A model generated the notes under the pieces. The model did no database searches. It saw nothing but the letters and a program-made list of their open reading frames with translations, and had not been told where the DNA came from. A program made the position numbers and the translations under genes. Positions 24,417-33,154 of a DNA stretch of 41,780 bases are shown piece after piece. The first letter of the stretch is position 1; every line of letters begins with the position of its first letter. This stretch comes from an uncultured Dorea sp. (GTDB lineage: Bacteria > Bacillota > Clostridia > Lachnospirales > Lachnospiraceae). The DNA lies in assembly GCA_910584095.1 (NCBI GenBank), contig CAJTYU010000003.1, positions 1-41,780 on the forward strand, written 5' to 3'.

Positions 24417-24570
24417 TTTGATAGGATGACATCCTGTTTACAAAAACTTATTTTTTGCTTATGTTATACCAAAATGGCGGCGCAGCACAGGGCCGAACTC
24501 CGGATCTAAATGAAAAATGATATCGTTTCCCTACAGGAATCAGAAAGCGTGATCTCAATACGAAACTGCC

Positions 24571-24598
24571 TTGTATTTTTGCGCAAATATGATAAGAT
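24571..24598 (+). promoter_or_regulatory. Promoter of the EamA transporter gene
   Basis: TTGTAT (24571-24576) and TAAGAT (24593-24598) with a 16-bp spacer lie 31 bp before the start codon. Confidence 0.45.
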
Positions 24599-24629
24599 GT
24601 TTAGGTACGAAAGAAGAAGGGTGAGGACG

Positions 24630-25523
24630 ATGAAGACGAAGAATGGATTGATACTTTTTTTGGCGGCATTTATATGGGGAACGGCATTTGTAGCTCAGAG
24701 TATGGGAATGGATTATCTGGGACCTTTTGCATTCAATGGTATTCGAAGTTTTGTAGGAGGGGTTGCACTGCTTCCATGTATTGTGCTGCTGAATACTATA
24801 AGTAATAAGACGGAAGAAAGAAAAGAGAGCGCACCTAACAGGGATAGGAGAACTCTGGTTATGGGAGGCGTCTGCTGCGGTCTATGCTTATTTGCAGCCG
24901 GCAGTCTGCAGCAGATTGGGCTTCAGTATACAACGGTGGGTAAAGCTGGGTTTATTACAGCTTTTTATATCGTACTGGTTCCGGTATTGGGGATTTTCTT
25001 AAAGAAACGAATTGGCTTAAAGGTTTGGGCGGCAGTTCTGCTCTCCATTGCAGGGCTGTATTTTTTATGTATCACGGAAGCATTTACAATAGGGAAAGGC
25101 GATATGTATGTATTTTTATGTGCGTTGATTTTTTCCATACATATTCTGGTAATTGATTATTTTGCGCCGAAGACAGACGGAGTTAAAATGTCCTGTATCC
25201 AGTTTTTCGTGGTTGGGATATTGTCTCTGCCTTTCATGTTTATGTTTGAAACTACTACATTTGAGGCTGTATTAAAGAGTGCCGGGCCGATTCTGTATGC
25301 GGGCGTTATGTCCAGCGGCGTCGCATACACGCTTCAGATTATCGGACAGAAGAATATGAATCCGGCGGTTGCTTCTTTGATTCTCAGTCTGGAATCAAGT
25401 ATTTCAGTGCTGTCAGGGTGGGTGATACTGGGACAAAGCCTGTCGGCAAGAGAGGGGCTAGGCTGCGTTATGATGTTTGCGGCAATTATTCTGGCTCAGA
25501 TTCCGGATAAAGCGAGGAGATGA
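24630..25523 (+). CDS. EamA/DMT-superfamily transporter
   Basis: A 297-residue membrane protein with about ten hydrophobic segments in two homologous EamA halves. The first half starts with GLILFLAAFIWGTAFVAQSM and the second contains FLCALIFSIHILVIDYF; the C-terminal half ends with SLILSLESSISVLSGWVIL. Such drug/metabolite transporters export or import amino acids, nucleosides and other small molecules; the substrate cannot be read from the sequence. The start at 24630 is preferred over 24510 because AGGGTGAGG precedes it and the additional 40 residues would cover the promoter. Confidence 0.88.
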   Translation: MKTKNGLILFLAAFIWGTAFVAQSMGMDYLGPFAFNGIRSFVGGVALLPCIVLLNTISNKTEERKESAPNRDRRTLVMGGVCCGLCLFAAGSLQQIGLQYTTVGKAGFITAFYIVLVPVLGIFLKKRIGLKVWAAVLLSIAGLYFLCITEAFTIGKGDMYVFLCALIFSIHILVIDYFAPKTDGVKMSCIQFFVVGILSLPFMFMFETTTFEAVLKSAGPILYAGVMSSGVAYTLQIIGQKNMNPAVASLILSLESSISVLSGWVILGQSLSAREGLGCVMMFAAIILAQIPDKARR

Positions 25524-25574
25524 TTGACAATTATGTGTCGAAATAAAAAATGTATAAGAAATTCAAAAGAATCC

Positions 25575-25604
25575 TTTACAATAAGTTGCAATTTCTGCTA
25601 CAAT
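25575..25604 (+). promoter_or_regulatory. Promoter of the carD-dtd operon
   Basis: TTTACA (25575-25580) and TACAAT (25599-25604) are separated by 18 bp, about 135 nt ahead of the first gene. Confidence 0.6.
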
Positions 25605-25740
25605 AAAAAGAGGAATGGAAATCCGTATCGCTGAATTACAGGCCGAGCGGATTTTTCTATCATATTAGGGATGTCAGTATGGAATGCCATGATGGAATCA
25701 TTAGCAAAAGTGTCAAGTTTCAGAGGAAAGGAGAATAGGA

Positions 25741-26250
25741 ATGTTCGAAGCGGGAACGTATATCGTATGTGGACAGCACGGTGTGTGCAGAGTAGAAGGC
25801 GTAGGGAAATTGCAGTTGACAGAGGCATCCGGAGACAAAGACTATTATACATTATCAAAAGTTTATTCCAGAGGAGGAGTATTGTATGTTCCGGCAGACA
25901 GTGAAAAGATTGTGATGCGTCCGGTAATTTCTAAGGAAGAAGCAGAGGATTTGATCGGGCATATGGGAGAGATTGATATGCTGCAGATCGATAATGAGAA
26001 GAGGAAAGAGAAGATATTCAAGCAGGCGTTCAGAACCTGTGATTCGAGAGAATGGGTGAAGATCATTAAGACTTTGCATGAGAGAAAAAGAATCAGGCTC
26101 GCCAAAGGAAAGAAGGTAACGTCGAGCGACGAGAGGTATATGCGGACGGCGGCGGATAACCTATTTGGAGAATTGGCAATTTCTCTGGGAATTGATAAGA
26201 ATGACGTAGAACAGTACATTATGGATAGGATCGGCGGAGTAAGACAATGA
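25741..26250 (+). CDS. CarD-family transcriptional regulator
   Basis: A 169-residue protein with an N-terminal CarD/TRCF-type RNA-polymerase-interaction domain at about residues 1-60 (FEAGTYIVCGQHGVCRVEGV, VPADSEKIVMRPVIS) and a helical, basic C-terminal DNA-binding domain. CarD proteins bind the RNA polymerase beta subunit and stabilise open promoter complexes, often with effects on rRNA transcription and stress. AAAGGAG precedes the ATG. Its stop codon overlaps the dtd start in ATGA, so the two are made together. Confidence 0.88.
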   Translation: MFEAGTYIVCGQHGVCRVEGVGKLQLTEASGDKDYYTLSKVYSRGGVLYVPADSEKIVMRPVISKEEAEDLIGHMGEIDMLQIDNEKRKEKIFKQAFRTCDSREWVKIIKTLHERKRIRLAKGKKVTSSDERYMRTAADNLFGELAISLGIDKNDVEQYIMDRIGGVRQ

Positions 26251-26693
26251 GATTTGTAATACAGCGTGTAACGAAAGCAGAAGTAAAGATAGACGGAAAA
26301 ACGACGGGAGCAATCGGAAAGGGATTTGTGGTGTTAATCGGGGTGTCAGATTCTGACACGAAGACGGTTGCGGATAAGATGGTTAAGAAGATGATCGGCC
26401 TTCGGATTTTTGAGGATGAACAGGGGAAGACGAATTTGCCGCTGGATTCGGTAGAGGGAGAACTGCTCCTTATCTCCCAGTTTACTTTGTATGCTGATTG
26501 TAAGAAAGGAAACCGGCCCAGTTTTATTAGAGCGGGCAGGCCGGATATGGCGGAGGAGATGTACGAATATATTATTGCCAGATGCAAAGAATCTGTTGCA
26601 GTTGTGGAGAGAGGAAGATTTGGCGCAGATATGAAAGTGAGCCTGACAAACGACGGGCCGTTTACCATTGTGCTTGATTCAGATATGCTATAG
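26247..26693 (+). CDS. dtd: D-aminoacyl-tRNA deacylase
   Basis: A 148-residue Dtd, which removes D-amino acids (and glycine from tRNA-Ala) wrongly attached to tRNA. The signatures are SQFTLYAD for the oxyanion site and, near the C-terminus, NDGPFT in place of the common NxGPVT that carries the cis Gly-Pro chirality check. The length is normal. It overlaps the CarD-type gene by 4 bp and ends just before a two-way terminator. Confidence 0.95.
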   Translation: MRFVIQRVTKAEVKIDGKTTGAIGKGFVVLIGVSDSDTKTVADKMVKKMIGLRIFEDEQGKTNLPLDSVEGELLLISQFTLYADCKKGNRPSFIRAGRPDMAEEMYEYIIARCKESVAVVERGRFGADMKVSLTNDGPFTIVLDSDML

Positions 26694-26702
26694 CGAAAAA
26701 TG

Positions 26703-26728
26703 AAAGGAGGTCGGATAAGACCTCCTTT
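26703..26728. terminator. Bidirectional terminator between dtd and the ABC transporter operon
   Basis: A perfect 10-bp stem (26703-26712 with 26719-26728, 6-nt loop). On the minus strand it is followed by CATTTTTCG; on the plus strand the tail is less T-rich. The genes on both sides converge here. Confidence 0.75.
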
Positions 26729-26771
26729 GCTGTATATATTTTGCCGGGAGACTTGCGGTATAACGGGCCGG

Positions 26772-27560
26772 TTAAGTCTGAATATCTTTTTTACAGTACC
26801 AGTAATAGCCTGCGCTTATTCCCAGAACTGTAAATAATAGTCCGGTAAAAAGGTATCCCGTGTTCAGGCATTTATCGGCAATGATATCTGAGCTTTCTGT
26901 ATAGCCGAAAGGCGTAATGTATTTTAGGAACCGCGCGTCCTCTGTTAGGTTGGCAATAATATTTAGAAAATACAGAAGCGCCGCTATGCCAAGTCCGATA
27001 CCAAGCCCGCTGCGGCTTAAAAATGCGGAAATTCCAAAGCATACGGAGGCGATTTCAATCTGAAGAATGAAATAGGCAATAAAAAGAAGAGAAAGCGGAC
27101 GGACTGCCGGTTCTTCGCTGATTGCATAGATAGAAAACATGGTAACGATAATTACGATAACATTCAAGATTATAATCTGAAGTATTAATGCGGCAAGCTT
27201 TCTGGTAAGGATTTTACTGCGGCTTATGGGATGGGTAAGGAGAAATTCTGCTGTCTGTTCTTTTTCCTCTTTGGCAAGAATTGAGATGCCAAGTAAAGCA
27301 GCGAAAAAAGCGCCTCCGAGTCCTAGGACATTACCGCATTCCACGCCAAAAAAACCCATAAATTCTCCGAAATTCAGTCTGTCCATTCCAAAAGCGGCTG
27401 AAAAGCTCCCCATTTCGGAAAACATGCTGCTGACATCGCTCATTTGTGCTCCCATTTCAGGATAAATCAAGATGCACGCGGCCAGCATAAATGCGATAAC
27501 AAAGCTCCATATAAAGAGGGTAATTTTCCCTTGTCTTAGTTCATGCTTAATCAGAGTCAT
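26772..27560 (-). CDS. ABC transporter permease (ABC-2 type)
   Basis: A 262-residue membrane protein with six hydrophobic segments and a long loop after the first (residues about 35-80), the layout of ABC-2 permeases. It contains KEEKEQTAEFLLTHPISRSK, a motif typical of the YhaP/bacitracin-type exporter permeases, at about residues 116-135. Its start is one base after the stop codon of the ATP-binding gene, so it is strictly coupled to it. The operon is led by a TetR regulator, suggesting inducible export of a toxic or antimicrobial compound. Confidence 0.87.
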   Translation of the reverse strand: MTLIKHELRQGKITLFIWSFVIAFMLAACILIYPEMGAQMSDVSSMFSEMGSFSAAFGMDRLNFGEFMGFFGVECGNVLGLGGAFFAALLGISILAKEEKEQTAEFLLTHPISRSKILTRKLAALILQIIILNVIVIIVTMFSIYAISEEPAVRPLSLLFIAYFILQIEIASVCFGISAFLSRSGLGIGLGIAALLYFLNIIANLTEDARFLKYITPFGYTESSDIIADKCLNTGYLFTGLLFTVLGISAGYYWYCKKDIQT

Positions 27561-27561
27561 A

Positions 27562-28437
27562 TCAGTTTTCCTCCTCTGTGTAGTAATGTAGAAAAATCTC
27601 TTCTAAATCCGGTTCAGAAATAGCGGCATCTGTCAGAGGGAGCGCTGCCAGAGCTTGAAAAAGTGCGTTGAGTTCTCCGCCGTACAAGAAGCTGACGGAG
27701 TCATGGTCCGTCTGTATATTTTTGATATGTGCCAGATCAGGCGGGACAGTTACGCCGTTTAAGCGGACTCGTTTGGCGTCGGTGTGCCCTAGATTTTCTG
27801 TGCTGTCTACAGCCAGCAGGCGGCCGTCCCGGATGATGGCGGCATGTCTGCAGTAGCGCTGGATTTCCGAGAGGATATGGGAGGATAGGAAAATGGTAGC
27901 GCCTTTAGCGCTGCGTTCCTCTAAAATTGCAAAAAATTCCCGCTGCATCAGAGGATCCAGTCCGCTGGTAGGTTCATCCAAAATATAGAGTTCGGGTTCA
28001 TGCTGCAGCGCGCAGATGATGGAGACCTTCTTGCGGTTACCGAGAGACAGTTCGCGGATTTTTTTATTTGTATCCAGCTCCAGACGTTCGCAGAGCTGTT
28101 GGGCATTTGCCTTGCAATTCTTATGCCGTAGGTCTGCGGAGAGCTTTATCACATCCTTTACCCGCATATTAGGATAAAAGGAAGCTTCCGAAGGCATATA
28201 ACCGATATGATTCAGAAGAGTTTCTTTCTGTCGGCGTACATCCATTCCAAGAATCTGCGCGCTTCCGCTTGTAGGGGAAATCAGACCAAGGAGCGTCCGT
28301 ATCGTGGTACTTTTCCCGGCGCCGTTGGGACCGATAAAGCCAAAGAAATCACCTTGCTTTACGTTTAAGTTCATATCAATGATTCCTCTTGATTTACCGT
28401 AGTATTTAGTTAAGGAGATGGTTTTGATAGCGTTCAT
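27562..28437 (-). CDS. ABC transporter ATP-binding protein
   Basis: A 291-residue ATPase. Walker A is GPNGAGKST (residues 36-44), the signature is LSLGNRKKVS, Walker B with the catalytic Glu is LYILDEPTSGLDP, and the switch His is in IFLSSHILSE. The extra C-terminal domain of about 80 residues is usual for exporters of the BcrA/CcmA type. It sits between the TetR gene (6 bp away) and the permease gene (1 bp away), forming one operon. Confidence 0.93.
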   Translation of the reverse strand: MNAIKTISLTKYYGKSRGIIDMNLNVKQGDFFGFIGPNGAGKSTTIRTLLGLISPTSGSAQILGMDVRRQKETLLNHIGYMPSEASFYPNMRVKDVIKLSADLRHKNCKANAQQLCERLELDTNKKIRELSLGNRKKVSIICALQHEPELYILDEPTSGLDPLMQREFFAILEERSAKGATIFLSSHILSEIQRYCRHAAIIRDGRLLAVDSTENLGHTDAKRVRLNGVTVPPDLAHIKNIQTDHDSVSFLYGGELNALFQALAALPLTDAAISEPDLEEIFLHYYTEEEN

Positions 28438-28443
28438 TTTCTC

Positions 28444-29061
28444 TTAAGGTTCCTTTCTGAGATATACGTTTTTCCAGAAAGCCAGCATTTCTGAAAAGTC
28501 TTTTTCTAAAGCTTCGGCGTCTAATGTATCACCGCACTGCATGATTTCCCAGAGATATCCGACGGACATTAAATAGATTTGACGGTGCATCATCTTTAAG
28601 TCCAATCCGGGGATAAAGTCTTCCGGTTTCAGCATGGTTAAGGCATTCGAGGCTTTTTGGCTGAAATATTCCCGATAGCTGATCTGTATATCACTGCAGA
28701 CGGCCGTGTCTTTTTCATAAAATGCTTTTACCGCAAAGGCGGCTATATCCGGATAATTACACATTATTTGAATTTTTGCACGCATGCCCCGCTCCATCAT
28801 TTCAAATAAATCATCTGGTTCATAGCAGTGATTTCGGTTGAGATGTTCCATGGTAATATCTGCCGCCCGGTTCCATAAAAACAAATAAAACTCCTTCTTA
28901 TTGCAAAAATAGTGGAATAGAAGAGATTTGCTGATTCCGGCTTCAGCGGCAATTTCCTGCATAGGACTCTTCCGGTAGGAATTTCGGGAAAATACACGGA
29001 AGCCCGCGTTGATAATTTTCTGTTGTTTTTCTATTGGAAGGGCATAGAATTTTTCATTCAT
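28444..29061 (-). CDS. TetR/AcrR-family transcriptional regulator
   Basis: A 205-residue repressor-type protein. The N-terminal helix-turn-helix (about residues 10-55) contains SPMQEIAAEAGISKSLLFHY followed by FCNKKEFYLFLW, the standard TetR pattern. The C-terminal ligand-binding half is variable, as usual. It is the first gene of the minus-strand operon with the ABC transporter, so it probably autoregulates the operon in response to a transported compound. GGGGGA lies before the ATG. TATAAT and TATATA elements sit 25-45 bp upstream on the minus strand. Confidence 0.9.
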   Translation of the reverse strand: MNEKFYALPIEKQQKIINAGFRVFSRNSYRKSPMQEIAAEAGISKSLLFHYFCNKKEFYLFLWNRAADITMEHLNRNHCYEPDDLFEMMERGMRAKIQIMCNYPDIAAFAVKAFYEKDTAVCSDIQISYREYFSQKASNALTMLKPEDFIPGLDLKMMHRQIYLMSVGYLWEIMQCGDTLDAEALEKDFSEMLAFWKNVYLRKEP

Positions 29062-29245
29062 AGGAATCCCCCGTTGACTGAATTGGTTTATATACTTATC
29101 ATTATAATCTATTGACCATTTTTGAGAAGACCCTATCTGTAAAAATGTATTAAATTGAATATTGCTGGTATGCGTAGTAAGATGTATGCTATAGGTTGTT
29201 AGGAAAGTAAAAAATAGGGAAATAAACTATCCGAAAATGTAAAAA

Positions 29246-29283
29246 GAGGAAGCCAGAGCTTTGCGTCAGGTTTCCTCCTTTTC
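29246..29283. terminator. Two-way terminator-like hairpin
   Basis: A 9-bp stem (29246-29254 with 29269-29277, one G-T pair) is flanked by AAAAA on the left and CTTTTC on the right, so it has a T-run in both directions. It insulates the TetR operon from the downstream genes. No complete plus-strand gene upstream needs it. Confidence 0.55.
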
Positions 29284-29345
29284 TGTAAGGATTATACCAC
29301 AAAAAGGGCGAAATTTCAAGTCTGGCGCTGTTTTGCGGGCAGTGC

Positions 29346-29402
29346 TATACTGTATATCAGTTTCAATTCACACGTTGACCAAAGAACGCGGATTCAATCC
29401 GC
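29346..29402 (+). promoter_or_regulatory. Possible promoter with a 15-bp palindrome
   Basis: A TATACT -10 (29346-29351) lacks a clear -35. A perfect 15-bp inverted repeat, GCGGATTCAATCCGC at 29388-29402, lies just downstream of the expected start. It could be an operator or a small leader hairpin. The remaining leader to 29458 shows nothing else I can support. Confidence 0.35.
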
Positions 29403-29464
29403 TGTTTACCAAGCGCCCTGTGAACAGCAGCGCGTACCACCACACAAAGCGAGGAGGAATGTCT

Positions 29465-29998
29465 GTGGAGAAAAACTGGATGGCAGTATTGCAGCAAAGT
29501 AACCAAGTATCGGAAGTCATGAAAACAAATCAGGTAACGGAGCGTTATGGGGTGTCTTTGAGCCAAAGGGACGCGGAATTGATAGCAGCAGAGCGGCTGC
29601 AAACGCTGAAGGAGCAGAAAAGGGTTGAATTCGGCGAGGGGATCATGCCAAAGATAATTTATGAGTTCTGTGATTCCTCATTCATTGACCAGAATAACTA
29701 TGTTGAAACGCTCCTTAAGCTGCAGGAAATCTTCTATTTGTATAAGAATGAAATGCATGACGAGATCTCAGACGATGAACTTCTGCATTTTATGAAGGAG
29801 CAGTTTGAGACGGTATGTTTTGGCGATCTGGATTATCTGGAGAGCACATGCCTTAGGATTTTTGCGGAAGCGGTCAGGGCGGGGTACAGGGGATATCGGG
29901 CGTCGGATGGATATGGGGAATATGCGGAATTTGACGAGGTAAAGAGATGGGATTACGAATTGTATCTGGAGACACTTAAAGAGCTTTGCTGGAGGTAG
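29465..29998 (+). CDS. Protein of unknown function (possibly DUF6323)
   Basis: I do not recognise a function. The protein is soluble, acidic and about 177 residues, with the core RVEFGEGIMPKIIYEFCDSS and FIDQNNYVETLLKLQEIFY. From memory it resembles a Firmicute family of unknown function (DUF6323); this is unverified. The start is either ATG 29459 or GTG 29465. AGGAGG at 29452-29457 is only 1 nt from the ATG but 7 nt from the GTG, so the GTG is preferred. The next gene starts 6 bp after the stop codon, and the two probably act together. Confidence 0.7.
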   Translation: MEKNWMAVLQQSNQVSEVMKTNQVTERYGVSLSQRDAELIAAERLQTLKEQKRVEFGEGIMPKIIYEFCDSSFIDQNNYVETLLKLQEIFYLYKNEMHDEISDDELLHFMKEQFETVCFGDLDYLESTCLRIFAEAVRAGYRGYRASDGYGEYAEFDEVKRWDYELYLETLKELCWR

Positions 29999-30004
29999 CT
30001 GAAT

Positions 30005-30829
30005 ATGAATTATAAGATGGAAGAACTGGTACCGATCGTAGGGAGGCTGGCTTCCCAATATACGTCTTTTGAGAGTACCTCCGTTACCTATGAAAAGGCG
30101 GAACAGCTGATGGGGGCGGTGCTGTACTGCATCCGTGAGACGGAAGCGTATGGGGGCGGCAGCCTTGTTTCCGGAAAAGGGCTGTCTGCAGAGAAGGCGT
30201 ACGAATGGGGATTATCTATGGTGGAGCAGAAGGTGAGACAGGCGCTAAATCTGTACAATGAGCTGATGTGGGGATTTACGGATTATGGAAGCCGGTGCCT
30301 TGGGGATACGGTTGTAAAAGGGATCCCTGAGTTTTTCAAATGGTACGACGTGAAGTACGACCCGCAGGATACGGTTGTGATGCTGGACTATCCGGTCCTT
30401 AAGGATTTGTCGGGATATTCAGGAGCCGATAGGATTTATGAATTTATCTGCTGTATCCGAATGGAACAGAGATTTCTCAGTATTTTTCCAAGGGAGTGGA
30501 TTGTACGTATTCTTCTAAAGCTGGACGCGGAATATGAGGAATCGGTGGAGAATATCTGCGAAGCCGTTATGACGGCGGCCTTTTGTCATACGCTGGAAGA
30601 GAAACCTTTGCCAGAGGAATTTTCCGGCGAGGAGATTGCCAGCCTGAAAAATAAGCTTGCCGGAATGGAAGAGCAGGAGGTACGGGAACGGTTCCGGAAT
30701 ATGGTGAAAGGGATTCTGCATGAAATGACGGAGGATAAGGAGGAGTTATACACCTATCTTATGGGAGCTGCTGACTGCACAGTCTGGCTGCGAGCGCATT
30801 CCTATGACCGGAGGGGCGAGGGCCTGTGA
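30005..30829 (+). CDS. Protein of unknown function, partner of the preceding gene (possibly DUF6179)
   Basis: A 274-residue soluble protein without a motif I can tie to a function. Recognisable blocks are SAEKAYEWGLSMVEQKVRQA, CLGDTVVKGIPEFFKWYDVK and DTVVMLDYPVL. From memory these resemble a family often found next to the preceding one in Lachnospiraceae, labelled DUF6179; unverified. It is predicted mostly alpha-helical with no signal peptide or membrane segment. The 6-bp gap shows co-transcription. The ribosome binding site, GGAGG (29991-29995), lies inside the end of the upstream gene. Confidence 0.7.
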   Translation: MNYKMEELVPIVGRLASQYTSFESTSVTYEKAEQLMGAVLYCIRETEAYGGGSLVSGKGLSAEKAYEWGLSMVEQKVRQALNLYNELMWGFTDYGSRCLGDTVVKGIPEFFKWYDVKYDPQDTVVMLDYPVLKDLSGYSGADRIYEFICCIRMEQRFLSIFPREWIVRILLKLDAEYEESVENICEAVMTAAFCHTLEEKPLPEEFSGEEIASLKNKLAGMEEQEVRERFRNMVKGILHEMTEDKEELYTYLMGAADCTVWLRAHSYDRRGEGL

Positions 30830-30841
30830 AAAGAATCTATA

Positions 30842-30870
30842 TTGATTAATATTTAGATGTCAGGTATAAT
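30842..30870 (+). promoter_or_regulatory. Promoter of the asparaginase gene
   Basis: TTGATT (30842-30847), a 17-bp spacer and a perfect TATAAT (30865-30870). The resulting leader is about 195 nt, long for a simple gene, but I see no known riboswitch in it. Confidence 0.7.
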
Positions 30871-31072
30871 AACAAAAATATTACAAGTATATAGCGCGGG
30901 GAGGCCGGATATCCATGCATATATTTTAGAATATCCCGACGTTACTTTCCGGTATTAGTATGAGACGGGGTTAGATGATGTACTTGCATGAAGACAGGGA
31001 GCTTTTTAAAGAATAGCAGATGGTATGTTTGGGGAAGAACAAGAAACTTTTTAGGAAATGGAAGGCTGACAA

Positions 31073-32071
31073 ATGAAGAAACGAATATTAATCATCAATA
31101 CAGGGGGAACTCTGTCTTCTGTGGACAGCGGGCAGGGACTGAGCCCGGGGCTGTCGAGCCGGGAGATTTTAGAAGAAATCCGTATGGTGTCAAAGGAGCT
31201 GGAGCTGGAGACTGAGGATTTTTGTTCTCTTGACAGCGCTAATATTTTTCCCGACGACTGGGCCGCGCTGGCGGAGAGGATCGGGCAGGCCTGCAGGGAT
31301 TATGAGGGGATCGTGCTGATCCATGGGACGGATACTCTGGCATATACGGCATCTATGCTGTCTTTTATGCTGCAGAACGTGCCGGTTCCCGTGGTGCTTA
31401 CCGGGAGCCAGCTTTCCATCTCCCATCCGGTGGCGGACGCCATGGAAAACTGCCGCTGCGCCATTCATATGGCCGCAAGCGGCTGTGCGGGAGTATTTGC
31501 GGCGTTTAACCGGAAGGTCATGTTAGGCTGCAGGACGACGAAGGTGCGTTCTATGAGTTTCGACGCGTTTGAGAGCACCAATTATCCGAACGTGGCGGAG
31601 ATCAGCGCGCTGGGGCTTCACATCCACAGGGAGCTGCTTCCCAAGAAAAAGGGAGTTTTCCGGGTACAGCCCGGTTATTCTGACCGGGTATTTTTATTGA
31701 AGCTGTATCCGGGGATTGATCCGGGGATTTTAGAGGTTCTCCGGAAACAGGGATATAAAGGCGTCTATATAGAAGGCTTTGGATTAGGGGGGATGCCCTT
31801 TGTGAAGCGTGATTTTGCATCGGCTGTGCGGGAAGCGGTGGAAGAAGGCATGACGGTGCTGGCAGGAAGCCAGTGTCCCTACGAGGGGAGCAATCTGTCG
31901 GTGTACGAGACTGGGCTTCTGGCATTAAAGGGCGGCGTGCTGCAGGGATTTGATATGACTGCCGAGGCGGCGGTGGCCAAGCTGATGTGGGTGCTGGGGC
32001 AGACAGGGAAGCCGGATGAGATCAGGGATTATTTTCAGATCGACCTTGTGAGAGAGGTAGACATTCCTTAA
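31073..32071 (+). CDS. ansA: L-asparaginase, type I (cytoplasmic)
   Basis: A 332-residue asparaginase that hydrolyses L-asparagine to aspartate and ammonia. Both catalytic threonine motifs are present: NTGGTLSS (Thr13) near the N-terminus and IHGTDTLAYTA near residues 83-93, with the Thr-Asp-Lys triad region. There is no signal peptide, and the length and C-terminal domain agree with the type I, low-affinity housekeeping form. GGAAGG precedes the ATG. A short open frame begins 8 bp after its stop codon. Confidence 0.92.
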   Translation: MKKRILIINTGGTLSSVDSGQGLSPGLSSREILEEIRMVSKELELETEDFCSLDSANIFPDDWAALAERIGQACRDYEGIVLIHGTDTLAYTASMLSFMLQNVPVPVVLTGSQLSISHPVADAMENCRCAIHMAASGCAGVFAAFNRKVMLGCRTTKVRSMSFDAFESTNYPNVAEISALGLHIHRELLPKKKGVFRVQPGYSDRVFLLKLYPGIDPGILEVLRKQGYKGVYIEGFGLGGMPFVKRDFASAVREAVEEGMTVLAGSQCPYEGSNLSVYETGLLALKGGVLQGFDMTAEAAVAKLMWVLGQTGKPDEIRDYFQIDLVREVDIP

Positions 32072-32078
32072 GGGGAGG

Positions 32079-32210
32079 ATGGAGCAGGCGTTCAACAACC
32101 TGATTGTCGATGCAAAGAAAAATGTCCGGCCGGGCGGCGTTTTGAAGCTGCCTCTAAAGGAGCGGGACGGAGTAGAATTTTATTTTTCCATTCCTATCTT
32201 TGGCGGATAA
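32079..32210 (+). CDS. Short open frame after ansA (43 aa), possibly a gene remnant
   Basis: This reads MEQAFNNLIVDAKKNVRPGG then VLKLPLKERDGVEFYFSIPI and FGG. AGGGGAGG abuts the ATG with no spacing, so translation from it is doubtful. The protein-like composition suggests it is the tail of a lost gene. I do not recognise the family. It opens a gene-poor interval that continues to 33155. Confidence 0.35.
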   Translation: MEQAFNNLIVDAKKNVRPGGVLKLPLKERDGVEFYFSIPIFGG

Positions 32211-32441
32211 AGACCGTACGTAGCTTTGTTGGCTGAGGGTACTGTAATATAAATTAATACTTATTTCCGCAAAGTAGCGGAAGCTTTGAAAAACTTCGGT
32301 TTCTGGAAAGAAATGGGAGTTTTTTTGCGCGAAGCAGAAAATTTTACTGAGACTTCACAGGGGACTCACAGAAACTTCAACGCACATTCTTATTCTGTTA
32401 CTGTCAAAATATCATTGTCCCGATTAAAGTAAAGTTTATGA

Positions 32442-32666
32442 AATGGTGGGGCAGACGGGAACGGTTCTGGAAAGTCTACAACCCAGAAGATACTGACCGG
32501 GATATTGAAAGGGCATGGCAGCACGGTTTTTCTGTTTGGTAGAGATATAAGAAGCGTACATACCCGGGAATTACTGCTTGACGAACTGGAATTATTTCTG
32601 GACGTAAATTGGTGTAGGGGGGAGTGGTGTATAGAGTGTATTGTGCAGAAAATGGTGAAAATATAG
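32442..32666 (+). pseudogene. Fragment of an ABC transporter ATPase
   Basis: In this frame the sequence reads ADGNGSGKSTTQKILTGILK then GHGSTVFLFGRDIRSVHTRE, i.e. a Walker A loop and the first two strands of an ABC ATPase. The glycine-proline usually before NGSGKST is altered. Stop codons close the frame just upstream (32439-32441), and after residue ~45 the sequence loses all similarity and ends at TAG 32664-32666. Signature and Walker B motifs are absent. Upstream, 32254-32430 forms a second stop-free stretch (FRKVAEALKNFGFWKEMG) that I cannot identify. It is a decayed gene scrap. Confidence 0.65.
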
Positions 32667-32935
32667 GTATATGATACACAAAGCATCGGAAAAATGTGTA
32701 TACAGTAAGTGGAAAGTATGTAATGACTGGCACAAGGAAATGAAGTCTTTGGATGTTAGTTTTTATAGAATCTATGCTCTGTATATATTTACTGATAAAG
32801 GGAAAAGTAGGGGTTATGCAGGAGTAGTGGAATAATTTGAATGGATTCAGAACTGAAACGAGGCTGCAGTCTGACGCAAATTTTATATAAAATATTATTT
32901 TTCACATGTGATGTGGCAAATAGTTTATATGATGT

Positions 32936-33091
32936 ATGCGTATTGTTGAATTAGGAAGAAAAATATATAATTTTAGCATTAATATAAAAGAGTTGGCTCA
33001 GAGAATTTCGAAAAAGAAAGCTGGAAGGTATGAGGAAGGGAACGGGGAGTCGTCCGTTGTAAGGCGTTTGCCTGAGATGCATATCAATTAA
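32936..33091 (+). CDS. Short open frame before the giant gene (51 aa), doubtful
   Basis: It begins MRIVELGRKIYNFSINIKEL and is rich in Lys and Arg. No ribosome binding site precedes it, and no family is recognised. The surrounding 32670-33154 is AT-rich and otherwise shows no gene, RNA or clear promoter. It might be leader sequence of the giant gene or a further scrap. Confidence 0.2.
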   Translation: MRIVELGRKIYNFSINIKELAQRISKKKAGRYEEGNGESSVVRRLPEMHIN

Positions 33092-33154
33092 ATCAGTGAG
33101 ATTTAAAACAAAGAATGAGTTAGCAATTTGGTTAAGCAAGGAGACAGGCCGAAG

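Noticed and set aside
32390..32686. 98-codon minus-strand open frame
   Set aside because: Its complement contains the ABC ATPase P-loop scrap on the plus strand, which explains why the region lacks minus-strand stops.
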